This document shows, one piece after another, positions 46,612-58,408 of a stretch of 64,000 nt of DNA. This DNA comes from Turbatrix aceti (lineage: Eukaryota; Nematoda; Chromadorea; Rhabditida; Panagrolaimidae), in assembly GCA_963969345.1 (NCBI GenBank), contig OZ017768.1, forward strand, positions 1,178,001 through 1,242,000, written 5' to 3'. The notes under the pieces were generated by a model that was given only the letters and a program-made list of their open reading frames with translations, was not told the origin of the DNA and did no database searches. The translations under genes were made by a program, and so were the position numbers. How positions within the stretch are numbered: the stretch's first letter is position 1; the number at the start of each line of letters is the position of its first letter.

Positions 46612-47447
46612 ATGCCGGGACCTTTCACTTACTCTTTCAATTTACTGATACTGCTCAGCGTTGCCGTACTTGGCGTCTTGTCTGGGGCCGATGAAAGTTT
46701 ATCTCGCCAGCCTAGGGGTATGTTTTTTTGAACAATCCGGTGTGAATATTTTTTCCGGTAGACCCAATTATACAAATTAATTTTATACATATTTGATAAA
46801 TTTTTGTTAAAAAAAATTTCCAAAAAGTCAAAAACATGGTTTAAAAAGCGTCGAACCGTCAAAAAATTGAAAGGATTATTGACGCAATTTTTTACGGACA
46901 TGCGCACATGTGTATAAATTATAATGAATGTCCGCGGTGTCGTAAAACGGACCCTTGAAGCGTTCTCAGGTGGTTTCGTTGGTGGTCTTTTTTTACACGA
47001 GCGTTGATTGATTGACCTTGGCGGGTGGTCAAAAAGAATGCGTTTTTTTGCAAACGACTGAAACGACAAATTTTTTTGATTTTAACATTTTTTAAAATTT
47101 TGTAAAATAATTTCGTTTTCAATTTAAAAAAATTATTTTTTTTCTTTTTAGCGTCCAGCTCCTACATCCAGTGCTGCTTCAGCGTATCATCCAACGATAG
47201 CTGTTCACGCCAATGCACCGGTGAGCGTTGCCTAAAAACCACGAGTCCGGGTGGCAAGACGCGTCGCGAGTGCATCAACGGCACCGATCCCGAGGTAAAC
47301 TTTACGGGTCACCGAAGAACGAGTCAGGGCGAAGACGCGTACATCTGTTCCGACAAGGGCTTCTGCAATGCATCACCCCCCGGATGGCCGTCACCCTGGT
47401 TTCTGGGATTCTTGGTGGCAGTTTCGACGTGTGTTTTGTCAAGTTGA
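46612..47447 (+). CDS. Ly6-like small GPI-type protein, copy A
   Basis: Two exons, 46612-46717 and 47152-47447 (402 nt, 133 aa). Signal peptide FNLLILLSVAVLGVLSG. The mature domain runs from YIQCCFSVSSNDSCSRQC through CTGERCLKTTSPGG and RRECINGTDPE to YICSDKGFCNAS, and the end is hydrophobic (WFLGFLVAVSTCVLSS), as for GPI anchoring. The closing CxxxxFCN matches the Ly6/uPAR fold's last Cys-Asn. It is paralogous to the gene at 49750 (same intron position and phase, same CTGERC and CxNGTDP blocks). Function unknown: a nematode-type cell-surface Ly6-like protein. A TTTTTCAG acceptor-like site lies 25 bases before the ATG. Confidence 0.78.
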
Positions 47448-49749
47448 CGGTGCACGAGCTCAGCCAAGACCATAGGCATGCAATGACGAAGCGACGTGCT
47501 GATTGACTCACGAATCACTCTGCTGCATTTATCAAACTTCTCTTACCTACGAGTAATATTCCACAGCGCCTTATATGACTTGAATCAAATATATTATTTT
47601 ATTTTGCGTACCAAAGTAACTTCTACTTTTTGTCAGAATCCCCTGATGTCTTGCATAGATGCAGATACTTGTATTTATAAATGTTGAAAAATATGCTGAT
47701 CGTTGTAAAAGTAGCGAAAAGTGGATTCGACTGAAACTTGGAGGTATATGTATTTTTATACACTTTTACAGAACAAAAAAAATGTTTACACGGAAAATCA
47801 AAAACAATTCATGAAAGAAAGCAACGTCTGCGGATGCTTTTTTCCCGCTTTTTTTCCAGCTTGCTTGACTTCGACAAAAAATGGCAAAGACTGGCGTCGT
47901 GCAACGGCCGTGCATTGCGTCGGTCATTAGGTATTTGTTTGATGATCCGCGTGATGTTTTATTTAAAAATGCTGAATTTTTTTATTAACCGTCATTTTTT
48001 ACAAGCTGTGTTGATTTCTGACTTTTTTCTCTTATCATGTTTTTGCTAAATATTTTATTATCTCTTGGCAATAAGATACGAGATAAGAAAGATACCATGA
48101 GCGATGAATCATTACCCTTCCGATACAAGCAAAAAAAAACTACGCCGGGCTTATTTTTTGTCATCTGTATCAATTTTGTGGTTCTGAAACAGTTTCCTGG
48201 TTTTCGCTTTCTTTTGCAATACAACGTGATTCCATTTGTTTGAAGGATTATGTATCAAAGCATGCAATCAAGATAAAACTTTTTTTTCATCACTCTGCTG
48301 CATTTATCTTACCTACGAGTAATGTTCCACAGCGCCTTAATAAATAAATAGATAAAAAACTTGTATTCAATAACAAATGTTAAAAAATATATGCTATATT
48401 TGTATAAATAAAATAAATAAATAAACAAAAGCGAAAAAAAATTTATTTACAAAGGCGAAAAAAGTTTGAAAACCTATTTTTACATAGATAGTTTGTATTT
48501 CGGTAAAAAAATTTGTTGTTGATTCGGTTGAGTTTACTATACATAAAAAATAATAAAGTGTTACTATTATGAAAACGGAAGAAATCATTTTTGCACAACG
48601 TTGGGGTCAGGAAAAAAATACATAGAGCAAGGTTGCGCTTCTTTTTCATTTTCCTGCCTGTCTGGTGCAAAGAAAAACACCAACGGCTGCCAGCAACGAC
48701 CGTGGAACACAAAACAGAAACAACAAAACAAAGGCATCGTGCTTCGGTCAGTCAATGTTTTTATGATTGCCGTTCTGTCCCCCAGTCTTTTTTTCAGTCT
48801 TTTTTTCGTCTGGTTTGTTCAAGGGTAGTGAAGAAGTTTTTTTGCAAAAAGGTGCAACATTTGCAACAAAGGGGAAATTTCGCAATCAGCGCACTGTTTT
48901 ACTTTTTTTTGTTTTCCCCTGTCATCTTTTGAGTTACACCAGTGCGTGCTGCTTACTCCCGGGTTTTTCGCCCCTTTTTACTTCCCGTTCTTGCGCTTTC
49001 TTTTTTTCTCACTTGAATGAGTTGTGATTGTTAGTCAACCTCTCGTCCATGTTTTTGGGAGGGGGCAATCGTGTGGCAAAGATTCGACATTATCAACATG
49101 CTCCTTAGCGATGAATCATCTTTGCAAGCAAAAAGAGAATAAGCATGCCTTTACGTACGTAGTTTGGCCTAATTTCTGCTTATTGTGTAAATTTGTGAAT
49201 TTTGTGACACACGAACGAACGTCTACCCGCCTGTTTTTTTTACATTTTTTGTATTTTTTTATCTTGCCCGATCCGAAGAAAAAAAAACAAAAAATTAAGC
49301 CACGGTCATGTTGTGTCGGTCATGAACTGTTTGTTCATTTGCAGGAAGTTGTCTTGCACCCTGATTCACGCATAATTTTTTGTTGTTGTATCATGGACGC
49401 GTGTTGACATAGTTTTTTGTCGCTTCTTCTTCCTTTTTTTCTCGAACTTTCTCCGGGTGACGAACGTAAGCCTGTCAGTTCGGTGGAAAGGTACAATATC
49501 GATACGATGAATCACCCAGGACAGCAAAAAGACTCCGCCTGCAACCTCTCTGCAGCCTGGCTTTTAAGCATTTAAAAATCATTTGTATCATATTTGTGAT
49601 ACCCGAACCGGTGGTTACCTGATTTTCGCTTTCTTTCGCATAATACCTCACAGAATTTTATGAACATTGATACAAATGGCGGTTTCTATTTTTTTGCGTA
49701 CAAATAATTATAATATTTTTTAGAGCTAACTACTTTCACAACAAGGATT
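47448..49749. other. spacer between Ly6-like copies, with a relic tail
   Basis: 2.3 kb. At 48289-48339 the 3' flank of copy A (47515-47573) recurs almost unchanged: TCACTCTGCTGCATTTAT, then CTTACCTACGAGTAATRTTC and CACAGCGCCTTA. The remainder has no gene that I can support. Confidence 0.55.
48289..48339 (+). repeat. duplicated Ly6-like 3' flank
   Basis: Copy of the sequence after the stop of Ly6-like copy A. A more diverged version follows copy B at 50743-50795. It suggests a third tandem unit whose coding part is gone. Confidence 0.6.
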
Positions 49750-50679
49750 ATGCAGGGACCCTTCAATCAAACTTTTGTCGTTCTGATTTTCTTGAGCATT
49801 GTGCCTGTTACCGGTCGGCCCGAGCTGCGCCGTATTTCAAATGGTATGCCACAATTCGCACGTAATTCCAAAATTTTAAATTTTTAAACTTAAGAGTTCG
49901 GTTGGTGCATAAAGTGCCAAATAAACTAATTTTCTAAAAATTTTGAATGAAAATTCAGAGTGTTGCTTTTTCGTTTTCTTTTGAGTCATATTTTTGACAT
50001 AACTGTGCGTTCAAAAATATTTCTGTACAAAAAATCCTTATCACATACGCGGGACCTAGTTTCGCAGAGAATCTTTTTTGATAACAAATGTTTGTCTTGT
50101 GGAATAAATAAGTATGAATAAGTTTGTTTATTTTTGTAAATAAGTTCGTCGTTTCACTACCAAAAAAAGTTTTTTTTGTTAAACGCTACAACTATTTAAC
50201 AATGTTGATAAAGCAAAGCTTGTAATGTTTGGTACACAACGGAAATTTTTGTAGTGAACTCAAAATTAGGAACTTAGTAAAAGTCACCTAACCAAAAATA
50301 AAAAAAATGTTGATCGACAAAAAAATATTTTTTTACAATTTATCTCTTTTATTTTTCAGTGCCAGCACGGGCCCCCCTCATACAGTGCTGTTACAGTATG
50401 CCGCCAAGTCACGCTAGTTGTTCGGATTATTGCACGGGCGAGCGTTGTGTCACATTTATGAGTCCGGGTGGCCAAGAACGTCGCGAGTGTGTCAATGGCA
50501 CAGATCCAGCCACAAGCTCCACAGGCCATCGTAGTACACCTGAAAAAGAACGTGCATTCATCTGTGACGATCGAAATTTCTGCAATGATGGTAACTCGCC
50601 GCCATCCAAATCCACGTGTTGGACTCCATGGAATCTGGGATTTGTAGTTGCAATTGCTGCAGGTGCCATCTCAAATTGA
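49750..50679 (+). CDS. Ly6-like small GPI-type protein, copy B
   Basis: Two exons, 49750-49843 and 50360-50679 (414 nt, 137 aa). Signal peptide VVLIFLSIVPVTG. Mature domain LIQCCYSMPPSHASCSDYC, CTGERCVTFMSPGGQERREC, VNGTDPATSSTGHRST, FICDDRNFCNDG, then a hydrophobic tail (WNLGFVVAIAAGAISN). It has the same intron position and phase as copy A 3 kb upstream, and about half the residues are identical by eye, so the pair arose by tandem duplication some time ago. Cell-surface, role unknown. Confidence 0.78.
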
Positions 50680-51132
50680 CCATTTGCATGCACCATTCAT
50701 CGACGAAGTAATGGACTTACTGATCGACTTATTATTTACTTACTCACTTTGCTGCATTTATGAAACCAATTTACGAGTAATTTTTCACGCCTTCAGATTC
50801 TCTTGATGTTTTCACAATGGAAAATAAATGCAGAAAAAATACGTAAAACAATGCCGAACTTGATTTTTTTTATTCCGATTTCTAAAGTACAAAAATCTAT
50901 ATTTGCAAAAAAATCAAAAAAATTTTATTGTATATATCAATCAATTTCTAGGATGAACAGAAAAACTGAATTTTGAAAAATTGACAGAAATTTATTAAGA
51001 CGAGCGTTGCACGAAGTCCGAAATAGTATTTTGCAACTTCAGATGTTTTGAGTCAAAGTTGTAGGCTTCGCAGGAGGTATATAGGGGTATAATTTCCGTA
51101 CATTTACTATTGTAAAACAGAATCAAAAACTA
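50680..51132. other. 3' flank of copy B, no gene seen
   Basis: Contains the diverged repeat tail at 50743-50795 and AATAAA near 50822. Confidence 0.4.
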
Positions 51133-52713
51133 CAGTAGCGCGCAAAAGTACAAGTGTGAACATTAATTTGTACCGTGCTCTGTTCAAACATGTTGGTTGG
51201 GGCTAAAATTTTTTTTGATAAACACCCTTGCATATAGCCTTAGTATTGCCAAGTTTCAGACAGATTCGCTAAAAAATGGATTTTTGCGATATCGATTTGT
51301 ACAGTGCGCGCAAGCAAAAGTCCAAGTGTAAGATGCGTTTTCTGAAGCGAAGAAGCATTTCTTGAAGTATGATGTCGTTTATGGCGTTCATATATAGTAT
51401 TTTGTATGTTTTATTGATTTGAAACGTATATTGCACGATACATAGATTTTATCGGGAAAATGAAGATGACAAAGGTCGTTTCAAAAGTATACCCCTCTAG
51501 GTTGGCTTCGAAGACTCTGGACATCGAGAATTTAGTTTTATCCACCGTCCCAGTGCTTGAAATGATAGCAGTAACTGTCTGCACAATTTATAAACGCAGC
51601 CAACCCTCTGTCGTTACAAACACGGACGATAAAAAAATTTTTCTAATGTTGAGGTAGAACTTCGAGTTGGCTCAAGTTGATAAAAATGAAAATCGCAGGC
51701 AACGGGGAGGTGACAAAATTAGTCCTGTGGTTCTAAAACAATGCCTACAAGTTGCCAAACATAAATGATAACATTTCTCTTCATTGACATGTTTTTCCAC
51801 GCAGAAGAGGAAGACGCTAAAATATTTCACAAGTTAAGTCAACATCGAAAAATTGAGCATTATCAAAAATTCCACCGAAGCCACAAATAAAGTGTGAATC
51901 AGTTTCTGTTGTGTGTTTAGTGGTACGTTGATCATTTTCAAAGTAAAAAACCATATCTTACCACCTTCTTCCGACCAATTATCATCTACCACAATATTCC
52001 GATGTTGGGGTTTATCGGAGTTACAAGTTTATCGTCCCGTTCTCTGCGGAAAGAGGTGGATAAGCAAAAGGTTGTTGTCATTTATATTCGGCAACTTGTA
52101 GGCATTGTTTTAGAACCACAGGACTAATTTTGTCACTTCCCCGTTGCCTGCGATTTTCATTTTTATCAACTTGAGACAACTCGAAGTTCTACCTCAACAT
52201 TAGAAAAATTTTTTTATCGTCCGTGTTTGTAACGACAGAGGGTTGGCTGCGTTTATAAATTGTGCAGACAGTTACTGCTATCATTTCAAGCACTGGGACG
52301 GTGGATAAAACTAAATTCTCGATGTCCAGAGTCTTCGAAGCCAACCTAGAGGGGTATACTTTTGAAACGACCTTTGTCATCTTCATTTTCCCGATAAAAT
52401 CTATGTATCGTGCAATATACGTTTCAAATCAATAAAACATACAAAATACTATATATGAACGCCATAAACGACATCATACTTCAAGAAATGCTTCTTCGCT
52501 TCAGAAAACGCATCTTACACTTGGACTTTTGCTTGCGCGCACTGTACAAATCGATATCGCAAAAATCCATTTTTTAACCAATCTGTCTGAAACTTGGCAA
52601 TACTAAGGCCATACGCAAGGGTGCTTATCAAAAAAAATTTGAGCCCCAACCAACACGTTTGAACAGAGCACGGTACAAATTAATGTTCACACTTGTACTT
52701 TTGCGCGCTACTG
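51133..52713. mobile_element. second Tc3-like foldback transposon
   Basis: 1581 bp between TA dinucleotides (51131-51132 and 52714-52715). Arms 51133-51773 and about 52072-52713 are about 641 bp and almost identical around a centre of about 300 bp. Ends read CAGTAGCGCGCAAAAGTAC. A copy of the end sequence (ACAGTGCGCGCAAGCAAAAG) lies at about 51301, about 169 bp inside, and is mirrored on the right near 52530. This is the same two-site layout and size as the element at 29782 but with unrelated sequence. No transposase is visible. The mirrored 65-codon open frames come from the arms. Confidence 0.88.
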
Positions 52714-53160
52714 TACATCAATAGCAGTAAAATTTTTTTTTATGAAATTTGAAAGTCGTTCGTTCTGGAATTAACGGAGTTGTCACAAGAGTGAGATATC
52801 ATTTTGGGGGGTTCTTTGACAACCTGACTATGCGGAAACAAATCTACGACCAGCTGGTTGCGATTGTGCGCGGCGTTCCACAAAGCATCAACGTCAAAAT
52901 GTACTTGAAAACGCTGATATTGAAGCCCATCAATTCTCACGATCTTCAATTTGAACAACTCTTTCTAGCCAATGATTTCGTTTACAATGATCGCTATTTT
53001 TCTAACCTCTACTGCACAGCGTAGCGTAAAGAAAAAAATTATAAGAATTTGAAAAAAACAATATGAACACAGCCGTAAACTTACATAAACACATTTAAAG
53101 AACAAAATCGTATAATGCAAAGTAGAATGAAAAAGATACCAAACAAATCGAGAAACAGAA
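52714..53160. other. intergenic, unsupported open frame
   Basis: An open stretch at about 52749-53024 (plus) reads through 90 codons but starts without ATG and shows no family features. It may be decayed coding DNA. Confidence 0.35.
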
Positions 53161-53226
53161 AGCTACGCCAACTATTCAACATCACTGACACAAATTTTCA
53201 ATGATGCTGAATAGCTGGCGTAGGCT
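53161..53226 (-). ncRNA. miRNA-precursor-like hairpin
   Basis: Arms 53163-53187 and 53199-53223 pair over 25 consecutive positions around an 11-base loop. Read on the plus strand there are three A.C mismatches (71/215, 79/207 and 85/201, as 53171/53215, 53179/53207 and 53185/53201). Read on the minus strand all three become G.U wobbles, giving an unbroken stem, so the minus strand is the likely transcript. Size and shape fit a pre-miRNA. No expression evidence is available and I recognise no known miRNA. A young inverted duplication is the alternative. Confidence 0.5.
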
Positions 53227-55578
53227 TCAGAATCCATGACAAAATTTTTAGAAACAAAATTAAACGTTTATACGAGTTCCAGGCGTCGATGGCACGCGAG
53301 ACAAGCTAGTTTAGACTGACTTTGAACATTACACAGCCGGCGTTTCTGTTTTGTTTATTGATTGTCGCTCCTCTTTTTTATGTGATGGTGGTCTTTTTTT
53401 CGTTTCATCCAGTGTCACGCCGCGGGTACGCCCCTACGTGTGTGTCTCTTGCACTCTTTCAGCGGCCGTTGTACTAACTTTTGTCTCACAAGCCTCCAGG
53501 TTTTTTTTTGTTGTTGTAAACCTGTAACGTTTGTTTTGTACATTTGGGGTCAATTTTTGTACCTTGATTAAATTATTTTTTTTGAATTTGTAGCCTTTGG
53601 CTGGCGCACGTATGTGTTATGTATGTGCAAGTTTTTTATTTCACCAAGGTTGTTCGTCGCTTTGAAAGTTGCTCTGCTCATCGCTTCGCTCTTGCTCCGC
53701 TTTTGTGCGAGAATGGAGCGAATGTTTGAAATATTTTTTTCAAGGTGTTTTGATGAATGCCGATAACATGAATAAGATAATCCGGCATTCGTAGTACGCA
53801 CGCACGCAATAGGTTGTTTTTTTAAAACCGAACACAAATTTTGAATTATTGTATTGTTTAGATTTTAGTATATTATTTTTAACAATTTTTTTTCACTTTT
53901 TTGAAGTATTTTTTTGCCTGCACTGCAGTACAGAGCACGCATAAAAAATGGAGCAAGAGCAAAAAAAGCAAGTTAGTCAACCATGGTTTTTTATTGTTCA
54001 ATTTTGTTTCATAGTGTATTTTTTTCATAGTGCAAATATTTTCCTGATTGCTTTTTTATTTTTTATTTCATTTTGTTAAATAAAAAATAGGCGTTATGCT
54101 TTCTTTGTGTTATGTATGAATAATTTCCATCACTTTCATCAAATGAACAATAAACAATCTACGCCAACTATTCAACATCAAATTATATGTATGATACGTT
54201 AGAATATATTTATAAAAATATAAATATGTTTATGTTTGATAAGTTTGCCATACGGACTATGTAATAATATTATGTATGTTTGATAAGCTTACCTTACGGA
54301 CGACATCAAACAAAACTTGCTGACAATTCAAAAATTGATGTACCTCATACAATTCGACTTCAAAGACATACAGAAATAATCAATATGTGAAGTATGAAAA
54401 ATGGAAAACGCCAACTATCAGTCAACAATGTTTTCAATCTGTCATCACTGTTATGCAGTACGATCAAACGTATGGCACTAACATGCGTTGATTATTTCAT
54501 TTATTTAAACGACGGGCTGCTATATCCCGTCGGTAAATATAAATATATGTATATATAAATATGAATATGTGCATAAATATTTATATTAAAAAAATAAAGA
54601 ACTTATATAGTATATACAAATATCTACGAACGGATTTCAACATCGCACTAAAAGAACATTCACCAATATTATCCCACTGCAAATGTGTTATGTGAACGAT
54701 GCGAACAGCATTAGAAGAGACTGACGACCGTGCAGTTCGCAAAACGGTAGTTCAAGATGCCGTTTTTGATATCAAGGAAACAGAAATAATTTTGTCCGTT
54801 CTCGATACAGTGAAATGCAAAGAAAAACTATTGTTTCTGCTTTAAACGAATCATCCGCAATTAAGATTATTTTGGAAAAAAAGGAATATCCTACCACATT
54901 TCTACGCCAACTATTCAACGTCGACATTATGGATGATTACATTGGATTTTGCGCAAAAACTATTACCAATATGGTTCTTTCAAAAATAATTCTACGGTAA
55001 AAAAGGAATGTCTTATCACATTTCTCATGTTCTATCTAAAAAACACCAATCTTTCGTTACAATTTATTATGTAGTCTATTTTGCAAGATAGTACAACAGT
55101 AACGGCAATAATTGTCGACGTTTTATATCTACGCCAACTATTCAACATCATAATCTGTCCCTCATAAATCTAGTTGCGACAGAAAAGCAGCTCATGTGAA
55201 AAATCGTGTACGCGATTACGTTTAAATAATTTTGTTCCCGAATCAGATGGAATTCGAGTATACAAGTTCTAAGGAATAGGTAATGGCAGAACAGGTAATC
55301 TACGCCAACTATTCTACATCGCAAAATGTATATGTATTTTAGTCAAATGAAATTTATATGAAATATATATGAAATATTATACGTATGAACAATGATGCAC
55401 CATCTTTGCAGCAATAATTAATGCAGATTCTACTCTCATCTGCTATCCGGTCAATGGTAAGTAGAGAAGTTATTAAAATTGAACCACATATATAAATATG
55501 CATGTTATACCGGGTGGCCCCCAAATAACATGGAAGGCCTGACCTCCTCGGATCCAGCTACGCCAACTATTCAACACC
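53163..55578 (+). repeat. dispersed 21-base motif, CTACGCCAACTATTCAAC...
   Basis: Copies at 53163-53183 (hairpin arm), 54159-54179, 54902-54922, 55129-55149, 55300-55320 and 55558-55578, all on the same strand. Three are identical over 21 bases and three have one change. A partial copy lies at 54408-54425. Intervals are 996, 743, 227, 171 and 258 bases and the DNA between is unrelated, so it is not a tandem repeat. Confidence 0.85.
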
Positions 55579-57172
55579 ACCCAACAAATATTTATGTATG
55601 TATGCAAATGTTATAAGAAGAGAGAGAAAGGTTCCAATTTTAATAGCGTGTGTACTTCGCTATATCGTAAAAATAAACGTAATCATAATTCGGAACAAAA
55701 TATTTTTATATCTGTTTTTTGAAATTTATTGTAATTTAATTTGTTGTATTGTCTTTTATTTAAACGTGTTTTAATAATTGTATTTATAGTTGTAAATAAG
55801 TTTTTTTTATAAAATTAGTAAATAAAAAAAGTTGTGCGAAGTATTTACATTAGAGGAGTGGTTGAAAATAATAATTTTTTATAATTTATAAATTTATCAG
55901 ATCGACCAAGGGTTGCATGAACTTTTTGCCGGTGTTTATATTTTTGTAGTTTAACGGTAGGTTTGAACTCAACTTCGATTGTCTCACATCCCCCTCTTCT
56001 GTCCTTTAACCGTTTTTGTAAAAACAGTTTTCTGATTCAGAAATGATTAATTTATAATAGTTGCAACCCCCTTTATTTGATAACTGTAGCCAATGCCTTG
56101 CCACATCCCAGTAGAGATGCCATCCTGAGGTGAGACAATTGTCTAGGGCATATAATTTTTTTTATGTATATTTAAACAATTTTGTATTAATCATTTTAAT
56201 TTGTAAAATTGACCCGGTGATGGAAGACGAATCAGGGGGAGCAGATGCTGCGAGGACATTGCAGGCGAGGACCTCTGAACTGTGGATGCTGGCACACGAT
56301 CGATGAAGACATGAAGCTTCTTTGAAAGGTGCTAACTACGGAACACAAAATACGATGCTCAACTTAATGGAAACTGGATTTCCTGATACGCGTTCACGCT
56401 AAAGTATTATCCCAACGCTCAGGTTATCATGGCAAACGGCGTCGAATTACATGTGCTAAATGGATAAAAAAAATGACTTCAACAATCCATTAAAAACCAC
56501 AACGAACACAGCAACTCTGATGCCATCCACAACTATTGCATGTTCTTATTCATTCCTTCGACGATTACGCTGTCTTATATTTACACTTCAAGCAAAGACG
56601 ACAGATGCCATTACTCTTGTCGAAGTCCACCGACAAATTTGATCCACAACCCCAAATGCCAGAAAACTCCTTGCCCCAACTTTTCCCGCCCTCGCTTTCC
56701 TCCTGCTTACTCTTCCGTTTTGAAGTATATTAGTTTGTTGAATAAATGTATGAACAAAAAGATAGCAAGTGTGAACCCACGGGAAAGGGTCGGGGATGTT
56801 TCCTAAAAAAATATAAAACATGCACAAAAGTTCAGATAAAAATCGCAAAAAAATTATTGTGGTTTTCAATCGATGCCCTTGGCTCAACTGTATAATTAAA
56901 GTCGTATAAAGTGTAAATGAACGCAAGTAAAAAAGAGGATTTGCCAGATTTGTGAGATCCGAAAGAAAAAATCTTGTTTTATAGCGAATTCAAAGCGCCA
57001 TCGTTTTCCCAGCCGTTCTTGCTCTTCGCATGTTGCACGCAGTGTCCAATATACAATTCAATCGAAGAACGTAAAATTATTGAACGTATCTCAATCAAGA
57101 CTTCCAGGAGTACTATTTTTACGCCTTTCTTTCACTGGTAGTGTATTTTCTTGTATTTTGTCCTCCCCAACA
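53227..57172. other. gene-poor AT-rich tract
   Basis: Nearly 4 kb without a gene that I can support, apart from the 21-base motif copies. Microsatellite-like TATA/ATATA stretches at 54180-54620 and 55320-55380. Short open frames at 54815-55000 and 56460-56806 look random. Confidence 0.5.
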
Positions 57173-58324
57173 ATGTCAGCATCCGAGCCACCAATGCAGG
57201 AGCCAAAGCGCAATCTCTACGCTTTTCTCGGAAAACGCAAACTCGGAACTCCGGTTTACGATGTAAAAGAAAGTTCCTGGAACGGGCAAAAGCGATTCCG
57301 CTGCGAACTTCAGGTTCCAAACATGAAGTACGTCGCCAAGAGCTCTGCGATTTCGAAGAAGGAAGCCACAGCCGATGCTGCGCGGGATTTTATGATGTTT
57401 CTCATCCGCGAAGGACACGCGCTCGGTTTTGACTTTCCCGGATTACTGGTGAGTGTTTTTGGCATCTTAGACAACTCGAATTGAGTGGCATTTTTAGGTT
57501 GATGACGACAAGAAGGAAGACAATGAGAAGAAAAACCTGCAGGCCGAGGCGGAAGACTTTTTCCCGGGTTACAGTGACGAAGTTGATGACCCCAGTGGTG
57601 CTGGTGGTTACGATTACGATAACGGCTACGGTTATGAGCACCCTACCGATCACGCAGACGACCTAGAGTATGAGCAAGCAGTGGACTACGGTCAGGAGCA
57701 GACGACAGCCTATTACGATCAAAGTGCTGATAATTACGGTCCCCAGCAGCCGGTTGGTTACGACCAGTCCTACGGATACGGTACTTCTCACTACAATCAG
57801 CCACCAATCAATCCACCTGCCCCCGAGCCTGTTGATTTTTCAAAAGACGATCTCGAGGAATTCAACGCCAGTGCAACAGTTGCTCTGTCGGGGGTGTCGT
57901 CGACAAAGTCCAATGCTTCGTCTTCTGGAGTCTCTTCTACGAAGTCTTCTGCCAAGCCCAGCTTGACCCCGGCCCCCCACGCCGACGACCTCTACACAGA
58001 AGCCAACGGCTACACTTTTTCAAACTCAAAAAAATCACTCAACGAATTCAGCCAGAAAGTCAAAGTGCCTCCACCTGTTTACGATACGATGGCGTCGATT
58101 GGTTCCCCCGGATTTGACGCTACTTGTATCCTTCAGCTTTCTCAGGAGCCTCAACGTTGGTTTTTTGTTTTGTTTTTAATTTTCGTAATTGTGAATAATT
58201 TTAATGGTTTTCAGAAATCACAGGTTACGGGCACGGATCTTCCAAGAAAATCGCTCTTGCACTCAGCGCGTTGTCAGTCCTTAACCAACTCTGCGTCCTC
58301 GGAGCCCTTCAGCCTTGCTTGTAG
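57173..58324 (+). CDS. stand-alone double dsRBD protein, DHX9 N-terminus paralogue
   Basis: Three exons, 57173-57448, 57498-58155 and 58215-58324 (1044 nt, 347 aa). The first domain ([17 protein letters not shown] ... SKKEATADAARDFMMFLIREG) matches the first dsRBD of the helicase gene at 29370 ([17 protein letters not shown] ... [21 protein letters not shown]), and the first intron interrupts both at the same place and phase. A Tyr/Gly/Asp-rich linker and a Ser/Thr block follow. A second dsRBD starts KKSLNEFSQKVKVPPPVYD and ends ITGYGHGSSKKIALALSALS. The frame then stops: there is no helicase. It probably binds dsRNA, perhaps as a competitor or adaptor for the full helicase or the RNAi machinery. 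That role is inference. Confidence 0.85.
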
Positions 58325-58408
58325 ATTTCATATCACGGCAATATGGTTGTGGTTGTAATGTTTATACCATATGGTTGTAATAAACATTGCGTTTTTTATA
58401 AGGTTTAA

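Noticed and set aside
51460..52386. Mirrored 65-codon open frames
   Set aside because: Again one arm sequence seen in both orientations; no protein features.
52749..53024. Protein-coding gene of about 90 residues
   Set aside because: No ATG start, no recognised domain, and it abuts a transposon end; kept only as possible decayed coding DNA.
53163..55578. CRISPR-like array of 21-base repeats
   Set aside because: Intervals vary from 171 to 996 bases, the repeats are few, and the genome is clearly eukaryotic.
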